From assembly GCA_937892395.1 (NCBI GenBank), contig CALAGJ010000012.1, positions 1 to 63,712 on the forward strand: a DNA stretch of 63,712 bases. Reading direction: 5' to 3'. This document shows positions 1-9,303 of the stretch, in pieces; the first letter of the stretch is position 1, and each line of letters begins with the position of its first letter. A program made the position numbers and the translations under genes. The DNA comes from an uncultured Parafilimonas sp. GTDB taxonomy: Bacteria; Bacteroidota; Bacteroidia; Chitinophagales; Chitinophagaceae. The notes beneath the pieces were generated by a model that was given only the letters and a program-made list of their open reading frames with translations, was not told the DNA's origin and did no database searches.

Positions 1-23
1 CCTACACGACGCTCTTCCGATCT
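1..23. other. Illumina sequencing adapter left on the contig end
   Basis: The first 23 bases match the 3' end of the Illumina TruSeq universal adapter (ending GCTCTTCCGATCT). They are not genomic. Read on the minus strand they add five false codons (RKSVV) and a false TAG stop to the gene that runs off this end, so that gene only appears complete. Confidence 0.97.
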
Positions 24-1012
24 TTAATAGTAACACTGGTATTTTTATCTGAATACCAGGTGGTATTAACACGTGTTTTGCCACATTCAGTTCTGGGTAA
101 AACCTTGCTGCCCAATATCTCTCCAGCATTGATTGAATAAACCAACTCTATAGAATCTGTTTGTGTAAGTGAACGCCCTGCAAAAGTAAAAACATAGTTT
201 GTATTTGGTAATACATTAACGGTTTCTTTCCATACCACAGCTCCTGGATTTGTGCTTCCATTAATAATCATCATTGTGTCTCCCAAAAAAAAAGTATCTA
301 TTTCTGTGAAGCAGTTTTGATAGCTATTGTTCCATTGATTCGGTAATGGACCTACAAAATAATGACCGCTTGTGTTATTAAAACTATCATACATATAATC
401 TGTGGAAAATTGGACATTACCTCCATCAAAACTTGGATTTTTGATTATGTTAGATTTATACTTAAAGTTAATATGGTCATACCAGATTTCTTCAAGTGGC
501 CTGCAATTTGGATTGAATATATTTGTTGCACTGAGATAAGTAGGAGGTAACCAACAATTTTTAAAAGCTGATGCGTCCCCTGTAAGTTGCAATGGCTGGT
601 TTTTACATGCAAAAAGATGACGATTACTGAATATAGTGCCACTGTCTATGTTAAGAAGAAATTTCTTATTGGTAGTATCTAAGCAGCCATTCCTATCTTT
701 TGTAATCATTGATACGCTATACACACCTTCTTTTTGATAGATATGAGATGAGTTTTCTAATGCGGTATCTTCTGTTCCATCACCAAATGTCCAAGAAACT
801 ACTTTGCCTGTTATTGTAAGATTATTAAACAAAACATTGAAAGGATTGCATACATCAAAATCAATTTTGAAATCACTTTCAAAATTAGCACATACTGTGG
901 GAGAAATATTTGGGTTGCTGACCTGTGCCTGTGAGAATATTGGTAAAATCGATACACACAGGCACATGAGAGCACACCACAGTATGAATACAGGTTTTTC
1001 CAGCTTCATCAT
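24..1012 (-). CDS. Secreted PKD-domain protein, 3' end missing
   Basis: An N-terminal signal peptide (hydrophobic stretch ending near residue 30 in FSQAQ) is followed by one PKD domain at about residues 70-120, with the diagnostic WTFGDG and a Y-x-x-x-G-x-Y turn. The rest is a beta-rich region of the kind found in large Bacteroidota cell-surface proteins. The gene leaves the contig: its apparent stop codon lies in adapter sequence, so the true C-terminus, which may hold a type IX secretion sorting domain, is absent. The ATG at 1012 is about 36 bases below a good promoter. The specific function is unknown. Confidence 0.85.
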
Positions 1013-1054
1013 AAGATTTGCTGCTTTTTGGATAATTGGATATTAAATTCGATA

Positions 1055-1086
1055 CAAACATAATAGTCTGTACATAGGAATACCAA
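1055..1086 (-). promoter_or_regulatory. Bacteroidota-type promoter of the PKD-domain gene
   Basis: On the minus strand a TTG (1086-1084) is followed by 21 bases and then TATGTTTG (1062-1055). This matches the TTTG/TTG - N19-21 - TAnnTTTG consensus of the phylum's primary sigma factor. The predicted transcript would start near 1050 and have a 5' UTR of about 36 bases. Confidence 0.6.
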
Positions 1087-1450
1087 CACGCATATATACG
1101 GGATATGATTGCGACTTTTTACTCCTTGTGATTACAGTTTAAAAAGTTTTATGAAGCCTTAAGGGGTTTGTTTTATTGACCGAAATTTTATAGTATTAGT
1201 GATGACTAAATCTGCAAATTTTAATGTGGAAATACACAATATGGTGCTACATTAAAATTCTAGATAAACTCTGTTAGTTTATAGCATGCATAATGCTTAT
1301 GATTACAAAATCAACGACTATGAGTGCCATGCATAAATGGTATAAAACATTATGCTCAAAGGCTATCGAACAATATAATACATAAGTGAAATACCTGCAA
1401 ACATCTACACTGACTTATGTATTTAATATTATATGAGTAAACCAGATTTT
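1087..1450. other. Intergenic region without a recognisable gene
   Basis: About 360 AT-rich bases between two minus-strand genes. I see no ORF with a recognisable product, no RNA gene and no clear terminator. A stretch near 1105 (TATGATTGCGA) resembles part of the repeat-like sequence near 58.73 kb, but the match is too short to call. Confidence 0.5.
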
Positions 1451-2860
1451 TTAATTGCTTACTTCCACAAGCAGCACACTAAATCCTATGTTCATTTGTA
1501 GAATGAGTGGGTTTTCTGCATCATCGTTTAGATATATTTCATAGCCACTATCATCAGTAGCTGTAAGATGTATGCAGGGTACTCGTTTTTCTTCTCCATT
1601 TTCCCGAAGGGTAAAAACAAAATCTGATGAAGATAAATCATTGGGGTCTGATGATACGATTGCAAAATTTCTCCAAACTCCGTCTGCATTGATTGTGGCG
1701 TTACCGTTTGTATTTATTTCCTGAAACACTGCATCACTCACCCATACGGATGTAGCATTGCGCAGTTGCGCATGCTGCATGTTTGCACTAAACTGATTGA
1801 GTAATGTGTGTGCTGTATCTAAAGCCGATTTTAAGATGGTAATATGTCCTTTTAGATCTTCCTGATTAGTCATAGCAAAATCAAAATCTAATTTAGCTCC
1901 TGTATAATTTTCTGTAATGTCTGCAGTAAAATTATAAGTAGCATCAGTAGTGGAAACTTCATACTGGAGAGAAGTGCCCCGATTCCTTTGAAGGTTTGCC
2001 AAATTCCATTTGCAACCCATTATAACTGCATAGTCTGCTGTATAGCTATTGCTGATGCCAATTTGCTCACTTATACTGCATGCTTCTTCATTTCTGCCGG
2101 CCTGTTTGAGTATATAAAACTTATAACTGAGATAGTCTTCCTCATCTTTAAAATATGCATACTCTTTTTCTACTATTTGTAAGGCTTCATCAAATTTATT
2201 ATCCCTGCGCAGCAGGTTTATTCTTTGTACATATCCTTCTTTAAAATCGGGATAGGTTAAAATCAGTTGATCCAATAATCTTGCGGCTTCATCATTTTTA
2301 TTAAAGTCTGCATAAATACCCGCTTCAATTAATTTCATGTTTGGAGCCAAATCTGGGGCGGCATTTTTAATGGCTATTTGAATATATGACATGCTGCTTT
2401 CAAATTTTGCAGCATCTACTTCCAACAATGCTTTACTCATGTTGGCATACATATTTTTCTGGCTGAGTTGCAATGCTGCTTCTACCATCTTATTTCTTCC
2501 TTGCCAGACTAATGCTGAATCACTTTCTGAGCGTTCATCATCCTGAAGTGAAAACATGCTTAGTATGGTCGAAGCAGAATCTATAGGTTGAATACTTTTA
2601 CTTACAAAATCAATAAAATCATCTGTGCGGTGTAAATAAAATAAGGAGCCTGCTTTTCGAATAGTAGCCAAAGAATCACGGGGAAATAATTCCAATGCCA
2701 CATCGCATATATGAATCGTTTTCTCTAAATCATTATAAGTGCTAAAATTTAAATCAATATCCTCATGTAAACTATCCAGTAAGGATAAATTTGGATTGAC
2801 GGGTTGTGCATTTGTAGATATTGCAAGTAAGCTGAAAAGCAGTGTCAGGATTTTATTCAT
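1451..2860 (-). CDS. Secreted TPR-like protein of unknown function
   Basis: The protein has about 469 residues. The ATG at 2860 was chosen because it begins a typical signal peptide (MNKILTLLF, cleavage near STNAQ); two ATGs further upstream would add eight residues ahead of it. Residues 40-290 are helical and contain tetratricopeptide-like units (for example EGYVQRINLLRRDNKFDEAL). The last 150 residues look beta-rich. It lies 42 bases downstream of purL on the same strand and may share its transcript, but nothing suggests a role in purine synthesis. The likely location is the periplasm. Confidence 0.75.
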   Translation of the reverse strand: MNKILTLLFSLLAISTNAQPVNPNLSLLDSLHEDIDLNFSTYNDLEKTIHICDVALELFPRDSLATIRKAGSLFYLHRTDDFIDFVSKSIQPIDSASTILSMFSLQDDERSESDSALVWQGRNKMVEAALQLSQKNMYANMSKALLEVDAAKFESSMSYIQIAIKNAAPDLAPNMKLIEAGIYADFNKNDEAARLLDQLILTYPDFKEGYVQRINLLRRDNKFDEALQIVEKEYAYFKDEEDYLSYKFYILKQAGRNEEACSISEQIGISNSYTADYAVIMGCKWNLANLQRNRGTSLQYEVSTTDATYNFTADITENYTGAKLDFDFAMTNQEDLKGHITILKSALDTAHTLLNQFSANMQHAQLRNATSVWVSDAVFQEINTNGNATINADGVWRNFAIVSSDPNDLSSSDFVFTLRENGEEKRVPCIHLTATDDSGYEIYLNDDAENPLILQMNIGFSVLLVEVSN

Positions 2861-2902
2861 AATATATTTCATATTTCTATACATTAAAAATTTACTCTAA
2901 GA

Positions 2903-5119
2903 TTAATCATTCAGTAAATTGTCTAAAGCTTCATCATATAATTTTTTCCAATCAGATACTTTACCCCAATTATGTCCGTCAATTCGTACTTCATCATTTG
3001 TTACTATGCCTGCATGCCATACCGGAATGCCCGTGGCTGCTGCCTTACGGCGAATGTCTTCTTCCTGTGCAGCAGTACAACTAATAACAATCCTACCTTG
3101 AGATTCACCAAAGAAAAAAGCGTCTTTGCGTATATTTTTATCGCTAAATAATTCAAAACCAAGTTGTCTATTAAACGATTTTTCCATTAAACAAATGAAT
3201 AAGCCGCCTTCGCTAATATCATGTGCACTTTGAATGAGATTTTCTTTTATCAGTGATGATGTAAAATGCTGTACTGCATACTCTTCATCTAAATTAAAAG
3301 CAGGTGCGGGGCTATAAGTTATATTTTTTATTTTGTGTAGATATTCACTACATGCTATATCATTGTTTATACTACCCAATACTAAAATTACATCACCTGC
3401 ATTTTTAAAATCAAGCGTCATTTTTTTAGTTACATCATCCAATACACCCACCATGCCAATTGTAGGTGTGGGGTACACAGGTCCGTCTGGATTTTGGTTG
3501 TAAAAGCTCACATTGCCACCAGTAACAGGCGTATTGAATTTGCGACAAGCATAGCCCATACCTTTTACTGCTTCTACAAACATATAATATACTTCCGGTT
3601 CATAAGGATTGCCAAAATTGAGACAGTTTGTAACTCCTATTGGTTCGCCACCACTACACACTATATTTCTTGCAGCTTCTGCCACCGCTATCATAGCTCC
3701 TGTATAAGGATCAGCATGTACATATCGGCTATTGCAATCCGTTGTCATAGCCAATGCTTTTCCTGTGCCTTTTGCCAATACTACTGCTGCATCGCTTGGT
3801 GCATTGGTAGTCATATTAGCTGCACCCACCATGCTGTCATACTGCACATATATCCATTTTTTGCTGGCAATATTTGGAATCTGAATTAGGCGAGTCGCCA
3901 TTTCACGAAGTGAAAAATTGTCTTCAATATCTGCTATATCATTGATGTCAAATTTTGAAATTTCTTCAAAATAAGTTGGTATTGTATATGCTCTTTCATA
4001 TTGCGGAGCACCGCCACCCAATACCAAATCATAAGCAGGAAGTGATGCTTCTAACACTCCGTGCATATAAAAACTCAACAGGCCGTCTGTAGTCACATAG
4101 CCCACTTCACTACAGGGTAAATCCCATTTTTTGAAAACTTCTGATACAATGGCTTCTTTTCCTTTTTCTACTACCATTAGCATGCGTTCTTGACTTTCGC
4201 TCAGTAGTAGTTCCCAGGCTTTCATATTGGATTGTCGTGTTGGCACTTTTTCAAGGTCAATATGCATGCCCACACCACCTTTAGCACTCATTTCTGCTGT
4301 GCTGCAAATAATGCCTGCTGCACCCATATCCTGCATGCCAACCACTGCATTTGTTTTAATAACTTCCAAACAAGCTTCCAATAATTTCTTTTCTTGAAAA
4401 GGGTCACCCACTTGCACTGCCGGAAGATCTTCTGCGGATTCTGCTGTAATATTTGCAGATGCAAAACTGGCTCCGCCAATGCCATCTTTTCCCGTAGCAC
4501 TTCCTACATAAAAAACTGGATTTCCTTCACCTAAAGCAGTAGCACTCACTGTGGCATCTGTACGCACAATGCCCACACTCATGGCGTTTACCAAAGGATT
4601 AGTATGATAGCAATCTTCAAAATAAATTTCTCCGCCTACAGTGGGCACTCCAAAGCAATTGCCATAATGGCCAATGCCTTTTACTACACCACTGAGTAAT
4701 CTTTTTGTTTTTGGATCTTCAATATTTCCAAACCGAAGACTATTGAGTGATGCAATTGGTCTGGCACCCATTGTAAAAATATCACGTTGTATGCCGCCTA
4801 CACCTGTGGCCGCACCCTGAAAGGGTTCTATGGCACTTGGATGATTATGACTTTCAATTTTGAATACCACTCCCCAGCCATTGCCCATATCCATTAGTCC
4901 AGCATTTTCTTCTCCTGCTGCTACTAACATTCTGCCACCATCTCTGGGCAATGTTTTTAGCCATTTAATGGAGTTTTTATAACTACAATGTTCGCTCCAC
5001 ATACCACTAAAAGCGCAGAGTTCTGTAAAATTTGGAGTACGACCCAGTTTTGTTTTTATTAATTCAAATTCTTGTTCGGTAAGTCTCAGCTCAGCGGCTG
5101 TTTTTGCCGTTATTTCCAT
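2903..5119 (-). CDS. purL: Phosphoribosylformylglycinamidine synthase, small-type PurL subunit
   Basis: This is the ATP-dependent step converting FGAR to FGAM in purine synthesis. The length (about 738 aa) is that of the small PurL, which works with separate PurS and PurQ; neither is in the window. Family hallmarks include GRTPNFTELCAFSGMWSEHCSYK near the N-terminus, KIESHNHPSAIEPFQGAATG, and a second AIRS-like half with MTTDCNSRYVHADPY. The ATG at 5119 gives the usual MEITAKTA start. The longer reading frame begins with a TTG at 5140 that overlaps the -7 box, so it is not the start. Confidence 0.96.
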   Translation of the reverse strand: MEITAKTAAELRLTEQEFELIKTKLGRTPNFTELCAFSGMWSEHCSYKNSIKWLKTLPRDGGRMLVAAGEENAGLMDMGNGWGVVFKIESHNHPSAIEPFQGAATGVGGIQRDIFTMGARPIASLNSLRFGNIEDPKTKRLLSGVVKGIGHYGNCFGVPTVGGEIYFEDCYHTNPLVNAMSVGIVRTDATVSATALGEGNPVFYVGSATGKDGIGGASFASANITAESAEDLPAVQVGDPFQEKKLLEACLEVIKTNAVVGMQDMGAAGIICSTAEMSAKGGVGMHIDLEKVPTRQSNMKAWELLLSESQERMLMVVEKGKEAIVSEVFKKWDLPCSEVGYVTTDGLLSFYMHGVLEASLPAYDLVLGGGAPQYERAYTIPTYFEEISKFDINDIADIEDNFSLREMATRLIQIPNIASKKWIYVQYDSMVGAANMTTNAPSDAAVVLAKGTGKALAMTTDCNSRYVHADPYTGAMIAVAEAARNIVCSGGEPIGVTNCLNFGNPYEPEVYYMFVEAVKGMGYACRKFNTPVTGGNVSFYNQNPDGPVYPTPTIGMVGVLDDVTKKMTLDFKNAGDVILVLGSINNDIACSEYLHKIKNITYSPAPAFNLDEEYAVQHFTSSLIKENLIQSAHDISEGGLFICLMEKSFNRQLGFELFSDKNIRKDAFFFGESQGRIVISCTAAQEEDIRRKAAATGIPVWHAGIVTNDEVRIDGHNWGKVSDWKKLYDEALDNLLND

Positions 5120-5137
5120 ATTTATTTTTGAAGATGG

Positions 5138-5145
5138 CAAATGTA
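5138..5145 (-). promoter_or_regulatory. -7 element upstream of purL
   Basis: TACATTTG on the minus strand, a perfect TAnnTTTG box 18 bases upstream of the purL ATG. No good -33 TTG lies at the right distance, so this is a half-supported promoter. Confidence 0.4.
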
Positions 5146-5268
5146 GGAATTAAAAGTATGAAGCGGTAAGGAGCTTGTATCAATTGTTTGACCTTATTGA
5201 TGACTGATAATATTCTTTTTTACAAACAATGACATCAATATTCTCTTTTCTTGTAGAGTAAATATAAT

Positions 5269-5295
5269 TATACCCTTCGGGTAATGTTTATGCAG
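5269..5295. repeat. Short dispersed repeat with hairpin core, copy 1
   Basis: A 27-base sequence built on the perfect inverted repeat ACCC-TTC-GGGT, followed by AATGnTTATGCAG. It recurs at 58698-58724 with one mismatch in 27. Both copies are intergenic and in the same orientation. Confidence 0.65.
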
Positions 5296-5559
5296 GGCCG
5301 TGTTCTGAAATATTGCTATAATTTTTATTTGAATTTTATGCTTAAGCACCAAATTGAATGGTATGGTGGGTAAACGCTATTGCTAAAAATTTTGAAAATA
5401 AGAGTAAAAAAATTTTAAGAATGACTTGGATTTTTATGTTTACACTAAAGAGTCTTTATGAAATATAAACATCATCAGCTACAGTATGTGGAATTTTTGT
5501 TTTTGGATCTGACAATAATAAAATCATTTTATAGCTAAGCATTTAGTTGACTTTTTTCA

Positions 5560-5805
5560 GATTTTGGCGATTGCTACACAGCATTTGAGGCAGATTTTTT
5601 TGCTGGTGGTTTTACAGTTGGAAAACCTGTAAGAGGAAGTATTTTATGAATCATTTTTTCAGCTCAATTGGAGCAAACAAGATTTGCCGTAGTTGCTGCA
5701 AACGGCAAAATAGCACAAGATATCTTTTCATTTCCCGGAGGGACAAGATTTCATTTTACTGACTCCGATGGAAATGAACTTGCCGTGTAGAACGATAAGG
5801 AATAA
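5560..5805 (+). pseudogene. Remnant of a VOC (glyoxalase/bleomycin-resistance fold) protein
   Basis: One reading frame from 5560 translates to DFGDCYTAFEADFFAGGF, then GKIAQDIFSFPGGTRFHFTD and DSDGNELAV. This is the C-terminal half of a vicinal-oxygen-chelate protein (FHFTDPDGNELAVW is the usual ending). The frame is interrupted by TGA at 5647-5649 and by TAG at 5788-5790, where the family has Trp (TGG), and ends at TAA 5803-5805. No N-terminal half is recognisable upstream. The gene is dead, and the frame is kept well enough to suggest fairly recent loss. Confidence 0.8.
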
Positions 5806-5862
5806 TAAAAGTGTTTTTATTTTGAATGATTTTACGCCGAATAATCTTTTGCATAAAAAAAA

Positions 5863-5888
5863 CCTGTCTGGGGGGAGACAGGCTTTTT
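5863..5888. terminator. Bidirectional intrinsic terminator
   Basis: CCTGTCT (5863-5869) pairs with AGACAGG (5876-5882) around a six-base G-rich loop. A run of A lies before it and a run of T after it, so it can stop transcription in both directions. It probably ends the minus-strand ABC-F/S4/trmD transcript. Confidence 0.75.
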
Positions 5889-6097
5889 TATCAAACTTCA
5901 AATTTTAAGAAATCACACCTTCGGATATTGGATTTAAAACGGGGGAATTTTCTTACAGTGCCAAAATTACAAATTGTTAACTAAAAATGACCTCAAAATT
6001 TGTTTCCTAACATGTCCAAATCAGACATATATACAAATTATTATAACTTTTTAGGATTCAAAAATTGCGAAAAGGTTCACGCAATCGGTTGCGTAGA

Positions 6098-6784
6098 TCA
6101 TTGAATATCATGCTTTAGGAGATCGGGTCTTTTTTGGATGGTGCGTTTTAGTGCTTGCTCATATCTCCATTCTTCAATTTTAGTCGTATGGCCACTTAAT
6201 AAAATATCAGGTACCTGCCAGCCATTAAATTCAGCTGGTCTTGTATAAACCGGTGGTGCCAGCAGATTATCTTGGTATGAATCAAAAAGGGCAGAAGTTT
6301 CGTCGTTTAAAACTCCGGGTATTAATCTTCCAATAGTATCAGTGAGCACAGCAGCAGCCAATTCCCCACCACTCAATACATAGTCCCCAATAGAAATTTC
6401 ATGTGTAATTAAATGTTCTCTGATTCGCTCATCTATTCCTTTATAGTGTCCACAAATCATCATAAGGTTATTTGCCAACGACAAATTATTTGCAGTTTTT
6501 TGATTGAGTGTGCCTCCATCCGGAGTTAGGTAGATGATTGCATCATAATTTCTTTCATCCTTTAAACTTGTTATTGCATGATACAAGGGTTCGCACATCA
6601 TTACCATTCCGGCACCACCACCATACTGATAGTCATCCACCTGTCCATATTCATTTACTGCCCACTTGCGCAGGGTATGGGTGTGTATTTCTAATAGTCC
6701 TTTTTCTTTAGCCCGCTTTACAATACTGTGTGCAAAGAAACTTTCCATGAGTTCCGGTATTACGGAAATGATATCTATACGCAT
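6098..6784 (-). CDS. trmD: tRNA (guanine-37-N1)-methyltransferase TrmD
   Basis: SPOUT-class enzyme that methylates G37 next to the anticodon using SAM and prevents +1 frameshifts. The length of 228 aa is normal. Recognisable blocks are MRIDIISVIPELM at the start, DDYQYGGGAGMVM, LMMICGHYKGIDERI and the knot segment ISIGDYVLSGGELAA. The start overlaps the stop of the upstream S4-domain gene in a TAATG arrangement, so the two are translationally coupled. Unlike in many bacteria it is not next to rpsP, rimM or rplS. Confidence 0.97.
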   Translation of the reverse strand: MRIDIISVIPELMESFFAHSIVKRAKEKGLLEIHTHTLRKWAVNEYGQVDDYQYGGGAGMVMMCEPLYHAITSLKDERNYDAIIYLTPDGGTLNQKTANNLSLANNLMMICGHYKGIDERIREHLITHEISIGDYVLSGGELAAAVLTDTIGRLIPGVLNDETSALFDSYQDNLLAPPVYTRPAEFNGWQVPDILLSGHTTKIEEWRYEQALKRTIQKRPDLLKHDIQ

Positions 6785-7182
6785 TATTCTTCTTCTTCAA
6801 AAAATTCGTTGAAATCCCGTCGTTGTTTTTTAGTTGGTTTGCCAGTTTTGCTCAATCGTTTACCAGTGAAAAAACTGGACACCAATTGCTTTTCGTTGTT
6901 ATTAGAATCTTCCGGAGTTTGATCTACATAGTACTTTAGTGATTCTGTAAAAGCTACTCTGTTCTGTACTAATCCTTTGACCAATATCACCCATTTTCTT
7001 GCTTCGGTTTTTATCTCATACACTTCATTTGGCTTTACAGATCTTGAAGCCTTTACCGCTTCGCCATTCATTTTTACTTTTCCTTTTTCGCATGCCGTTA
7101 CCGCAAGTGTACGCGTTTTAAAAATTCTTATGGCCCATAAGTATTTATCAATTCTAACCTTATTTTCTATAGGATTGTTCAT
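6784..7182 (-). CDS. S4-domain RNA-binding protein (Hsp15/HslR-like)
   Basis: A 132-residue protein with an N-terminal S4 RNA-binding fold at residues 8-75 (RIDKYLWAIRIFKTR, then KGKVKMNGEAVKASRSVKPNEVYEI). A charged, Lys-rich tail ends in EEEE. Hsp15 relatives recycle free 50S subunits that carry nascent chains. It sits four bases downstream of the ABC-F gene and overlaps trmD by one base, forming a translation-related operon. That context supports a ribosome or rRNA role. Confidence 0.88.
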   Translation of the reverse strand: MNNPIENKVRIDKYLWAIRIFKTRTLAVTACEKGKVKMNGEAVKASRSVKPNEVYEIKTEARKWVILVKGLVQNRVAFTESLKYYVDQTPEDSNNNEKQLVSSFFTGKRLSKTGKPTKKQRRDFNEFFEEEE

Positions 7183-7186
7183 AGTT

Positions 7187-9166
7187 TCAGGATGCAGAAA
7201 TCATCATTTTTTCAAATAAAATTTCGTATTCTCTATTTTGGTCTGCAACCTTTTTTTCAAGATTGGCAAACTCTTTTTCTAATGCAATAAATTTTTCTTT
7301 GTTACTATAATTTTCAGGTTTTGATAATTCCAAAGCAATGGCATCTTTTTGAACTGATAGTTTTTGAAGTTGCTCTTCTGTTTTTTCAAATTGCTTTTTA
7401 ATACGTTGTGCTTCTTTCTGCTGCTCTTTGTTTTGCAATGGATTCGTATCCTTTTGCTTTATTATTACTTCATTCAATGATGTTTTGCTTTCAGCTTGTT
7501 TTTCGATCGTTTTATTTGTAGCAATATTTTCCTGTATTTGCTGTTTTGCCATTCTTTCATTCCACGCAAGATATTCATCATAACTGCCTTTAAATTCTTT
7601 AATCAATCCATCTTTTATTTCCCAAATTTTATTTGCAGTTTTTGAAATGAAATACCTATCATGACTTACTAAAATATAGGAGCCTTCATATTTATTCAAT
7701 GCCTCACTTAGCAAGCTTACACTATGCATGTCAAGATGGTTTGTAGGCTCATCCAAGAGTAAAAAATTTGCTTTACTGATGATTACTTTGGCCAATGCCA
7801 CCCTTGCTTTTTCACCACCACTCAGTACTTTAATTTTTTTCTCTGCATCATCTCCACTAAAAAGAAAACAACCGAGTATAGATCTTAATTCCAGCTCATT
7901 TTTTCCGCTTCCACAATATTGCATTTCCTCTAACACAGTATGCTCCAAATCAAGTGCTTCTAATTGGTGCTGTGCATAAAAACTTTCATCTACATTATGA
8001 CCCCATGTTCTCTCACCTTCCATTGGTTCTGTACCTGCCAGCATACGCAGTATGGTTGATTTTCCTCTTCCATTGGCACCTATCAAAGCTATTTTATCTC
8101 CACGCTCAATTTCTGCGTCTGCCTGTTTTACGATGGAAATACTTCCAAAAGATTTTGAAGCTTCTTTTAATGAGGCGAGTATTTTACCGGGTGTTTTATC
8201 AATCCTAAAATTTATTTTTAAATTCGGTCGTTCTATTTCAACTTGTTCTATACGGTCAAGCTTATCTAATCGTTTTATAGCACTTTGTGCTGCTGCGGCT
8301 TTCGTTGCTTTTGCTCTGAATCTTTCTATAAAACGCTCCTGCTGTCTAATGTATTCCTGTTGATTTTCATAAGCCCTTTGTTGCAAATCAACCCGCATTA
8401 ATTTTTCTGTTTCATAGTAGTCATAATTGCCTGTATAAATATGCAATTCTTGTTGATATAACTCCACTACTTTGTTCACCATTCTGTTTAAAAAATAACG
8501 GTCATGGCTTACTATTACAACACTTCCTTTATAGTGTTGCAGATATTTTTCTAACCACTCTATGGATGGAAGGTCTAAGTGGTTTGTAGGTTCATCTAAT
8601 AGCAACAATGAGGGCTGCTGCAAAATCATTTTTGCCAATAAAACCCGCATGCGCCATCCTCCACTAAAGGTTTTAAACGGACGGTTCAAATCCTCATTAC
8701 TAAAGCCAAGACCATGTAATACTTCTTCCGATTTGTACTGGATATTATAGCCATCAAGAACATCCATTTCATGCAGCAAGTCTGAATAAACATGCAATAA
8801 TTTATCATAAGCTACTGCATCTTTTTCGGCATCCATCGTTTCCATTTGCTTGCCGATTTGCTCTATTTCTTTTTCTAATGCTCTTACCCTCACAAAAGCA
8901 TCCATTGCCACTTCCAGTATTGAACCATTTGTATCAAAACTTAATAAATCCTGATGTAAATATCCAATAGTTGTATCTCTGCTCTTTTCTACAGTTCCTG
9001 CTGAGGGCTGATATTCTCCCACCAACAATCTTAAAAGAGTAGATTTCCCGGTACCATTATAGCCTATTAATCCAATCCTTTCTCCGGGATGTATATGCCA
9101 TGTAGCTTCCGATACAATTACTCTTGCGCCAAATTCAAATGTGATATTATTAAATCCTGCCAGCAT
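7187..9166 (-). CDS. ABC-F family ATPase (ribosome-associated type)
   Basis: 659 residues with two complete ABC cassettes and no membrane segments. The first has GYNGTGKST, a TFSGGW signature and LLLLDEPTNHLD; the second has GANGRGKST, VLSGGEKARVALAK and LLLDEPTNHLD. A charged linker lies between them. The Lys/Glu-rich C-terminal 110 residues are predicted coiled coil, as in Uup-like members. ABC-F proteins act on ribosomes or nucleic acid rather than in transport. It is the first gene of the operon with the S4 protein and trmD. A weak -7 box (TAATTTCG) ends four bases before the ATG, so the message may be leaderless. Confidence 0.93.
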   Translation of the reverse strand: MLAGFNNITFEFGARVIVSEATWHIHPGERIGLIGYNGTGKSTLLRLLVGEYQPSAGTVEKSRDTTIGYLHQDLLSFDTNGSILEVAMDAFVRVRALEKEIEQIGKQMETMDAEKDAVAYDKLLHVYSDLLHEMDVLDGYNIQYKSEEVLHGLGFSNEDLNRPFKTFSGGWRMRVLLAKMILQQPSLLLLDEPTNHLDLPSIEWLEKYLQHYKGSVVIVSHDRYFLNRMVNKVVELYQQELHIYTGNYDYYETEKLMRVDLQQRAYENQQEYIRQQERFIERFRAKATKAAAAQSAIKRLDKLDRIEQVEIERPNLKINFRIDKTPGKILASLKEASKSFGSISIVKQADAEIERGDKIALIGANGRGKSTILRMLAGTEPMEGERTWGHNVDESFYAQHQLEALDLEHTVLEEMQYCGSGKNELELRSILGCFLFSGDDAEKKIKVLSGGEKARVALAKVIISKANFLLLDEPTNHLDMHSVSLLSEALNKYEGSYILVSHDRYFISKTANKIWEIKDGLIKEFKGSYDEYLAWNERMAKQQIQENIATNKTIEKQAESKTSLNEVIIKQKDTNPLQNKEQQKEAQRIKKQFEKTEEQLQKLSVQKDAIALELSKPENYSNKEKFIALEKEFANLEKKVADQNREYEILFEKMMISAS

Positions 9167-9303
9167 GCGGCGAAATTAAGAGAATAGCTTTTAGTGTTGG
9201 TATGAATATACATCTGATGGCTATCTGATGTACTTAGCCTTAGGTTCTTTCTATTTATTTCTTTACTTTATTTGCTCATAGATATTGCTTAAATAAATTA
9301 CTC

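Larger units (their letters stand above)
5141..6097. other. Gene-poor gap with a gene remnant, a repeat and a terminator
   Basis: This is the longest stretch of the window without an intact gene. It holds a 27-base repeat (5269-5295), a dead VOC-family gene (5560-5805) and a strong hairpin terminator (5863-5888). The remainder (5300-5555 and 5890-6097) is AT-rich, with no feature I can support. Confidence 0.6.

Noticed and set aside
3494..3889. A 131-codon plus-strand frame inside purL
   Set aside because: His/Tyr/Cys-rich translation typical of a shadow frame; purL on the other strand is complete and conserved.
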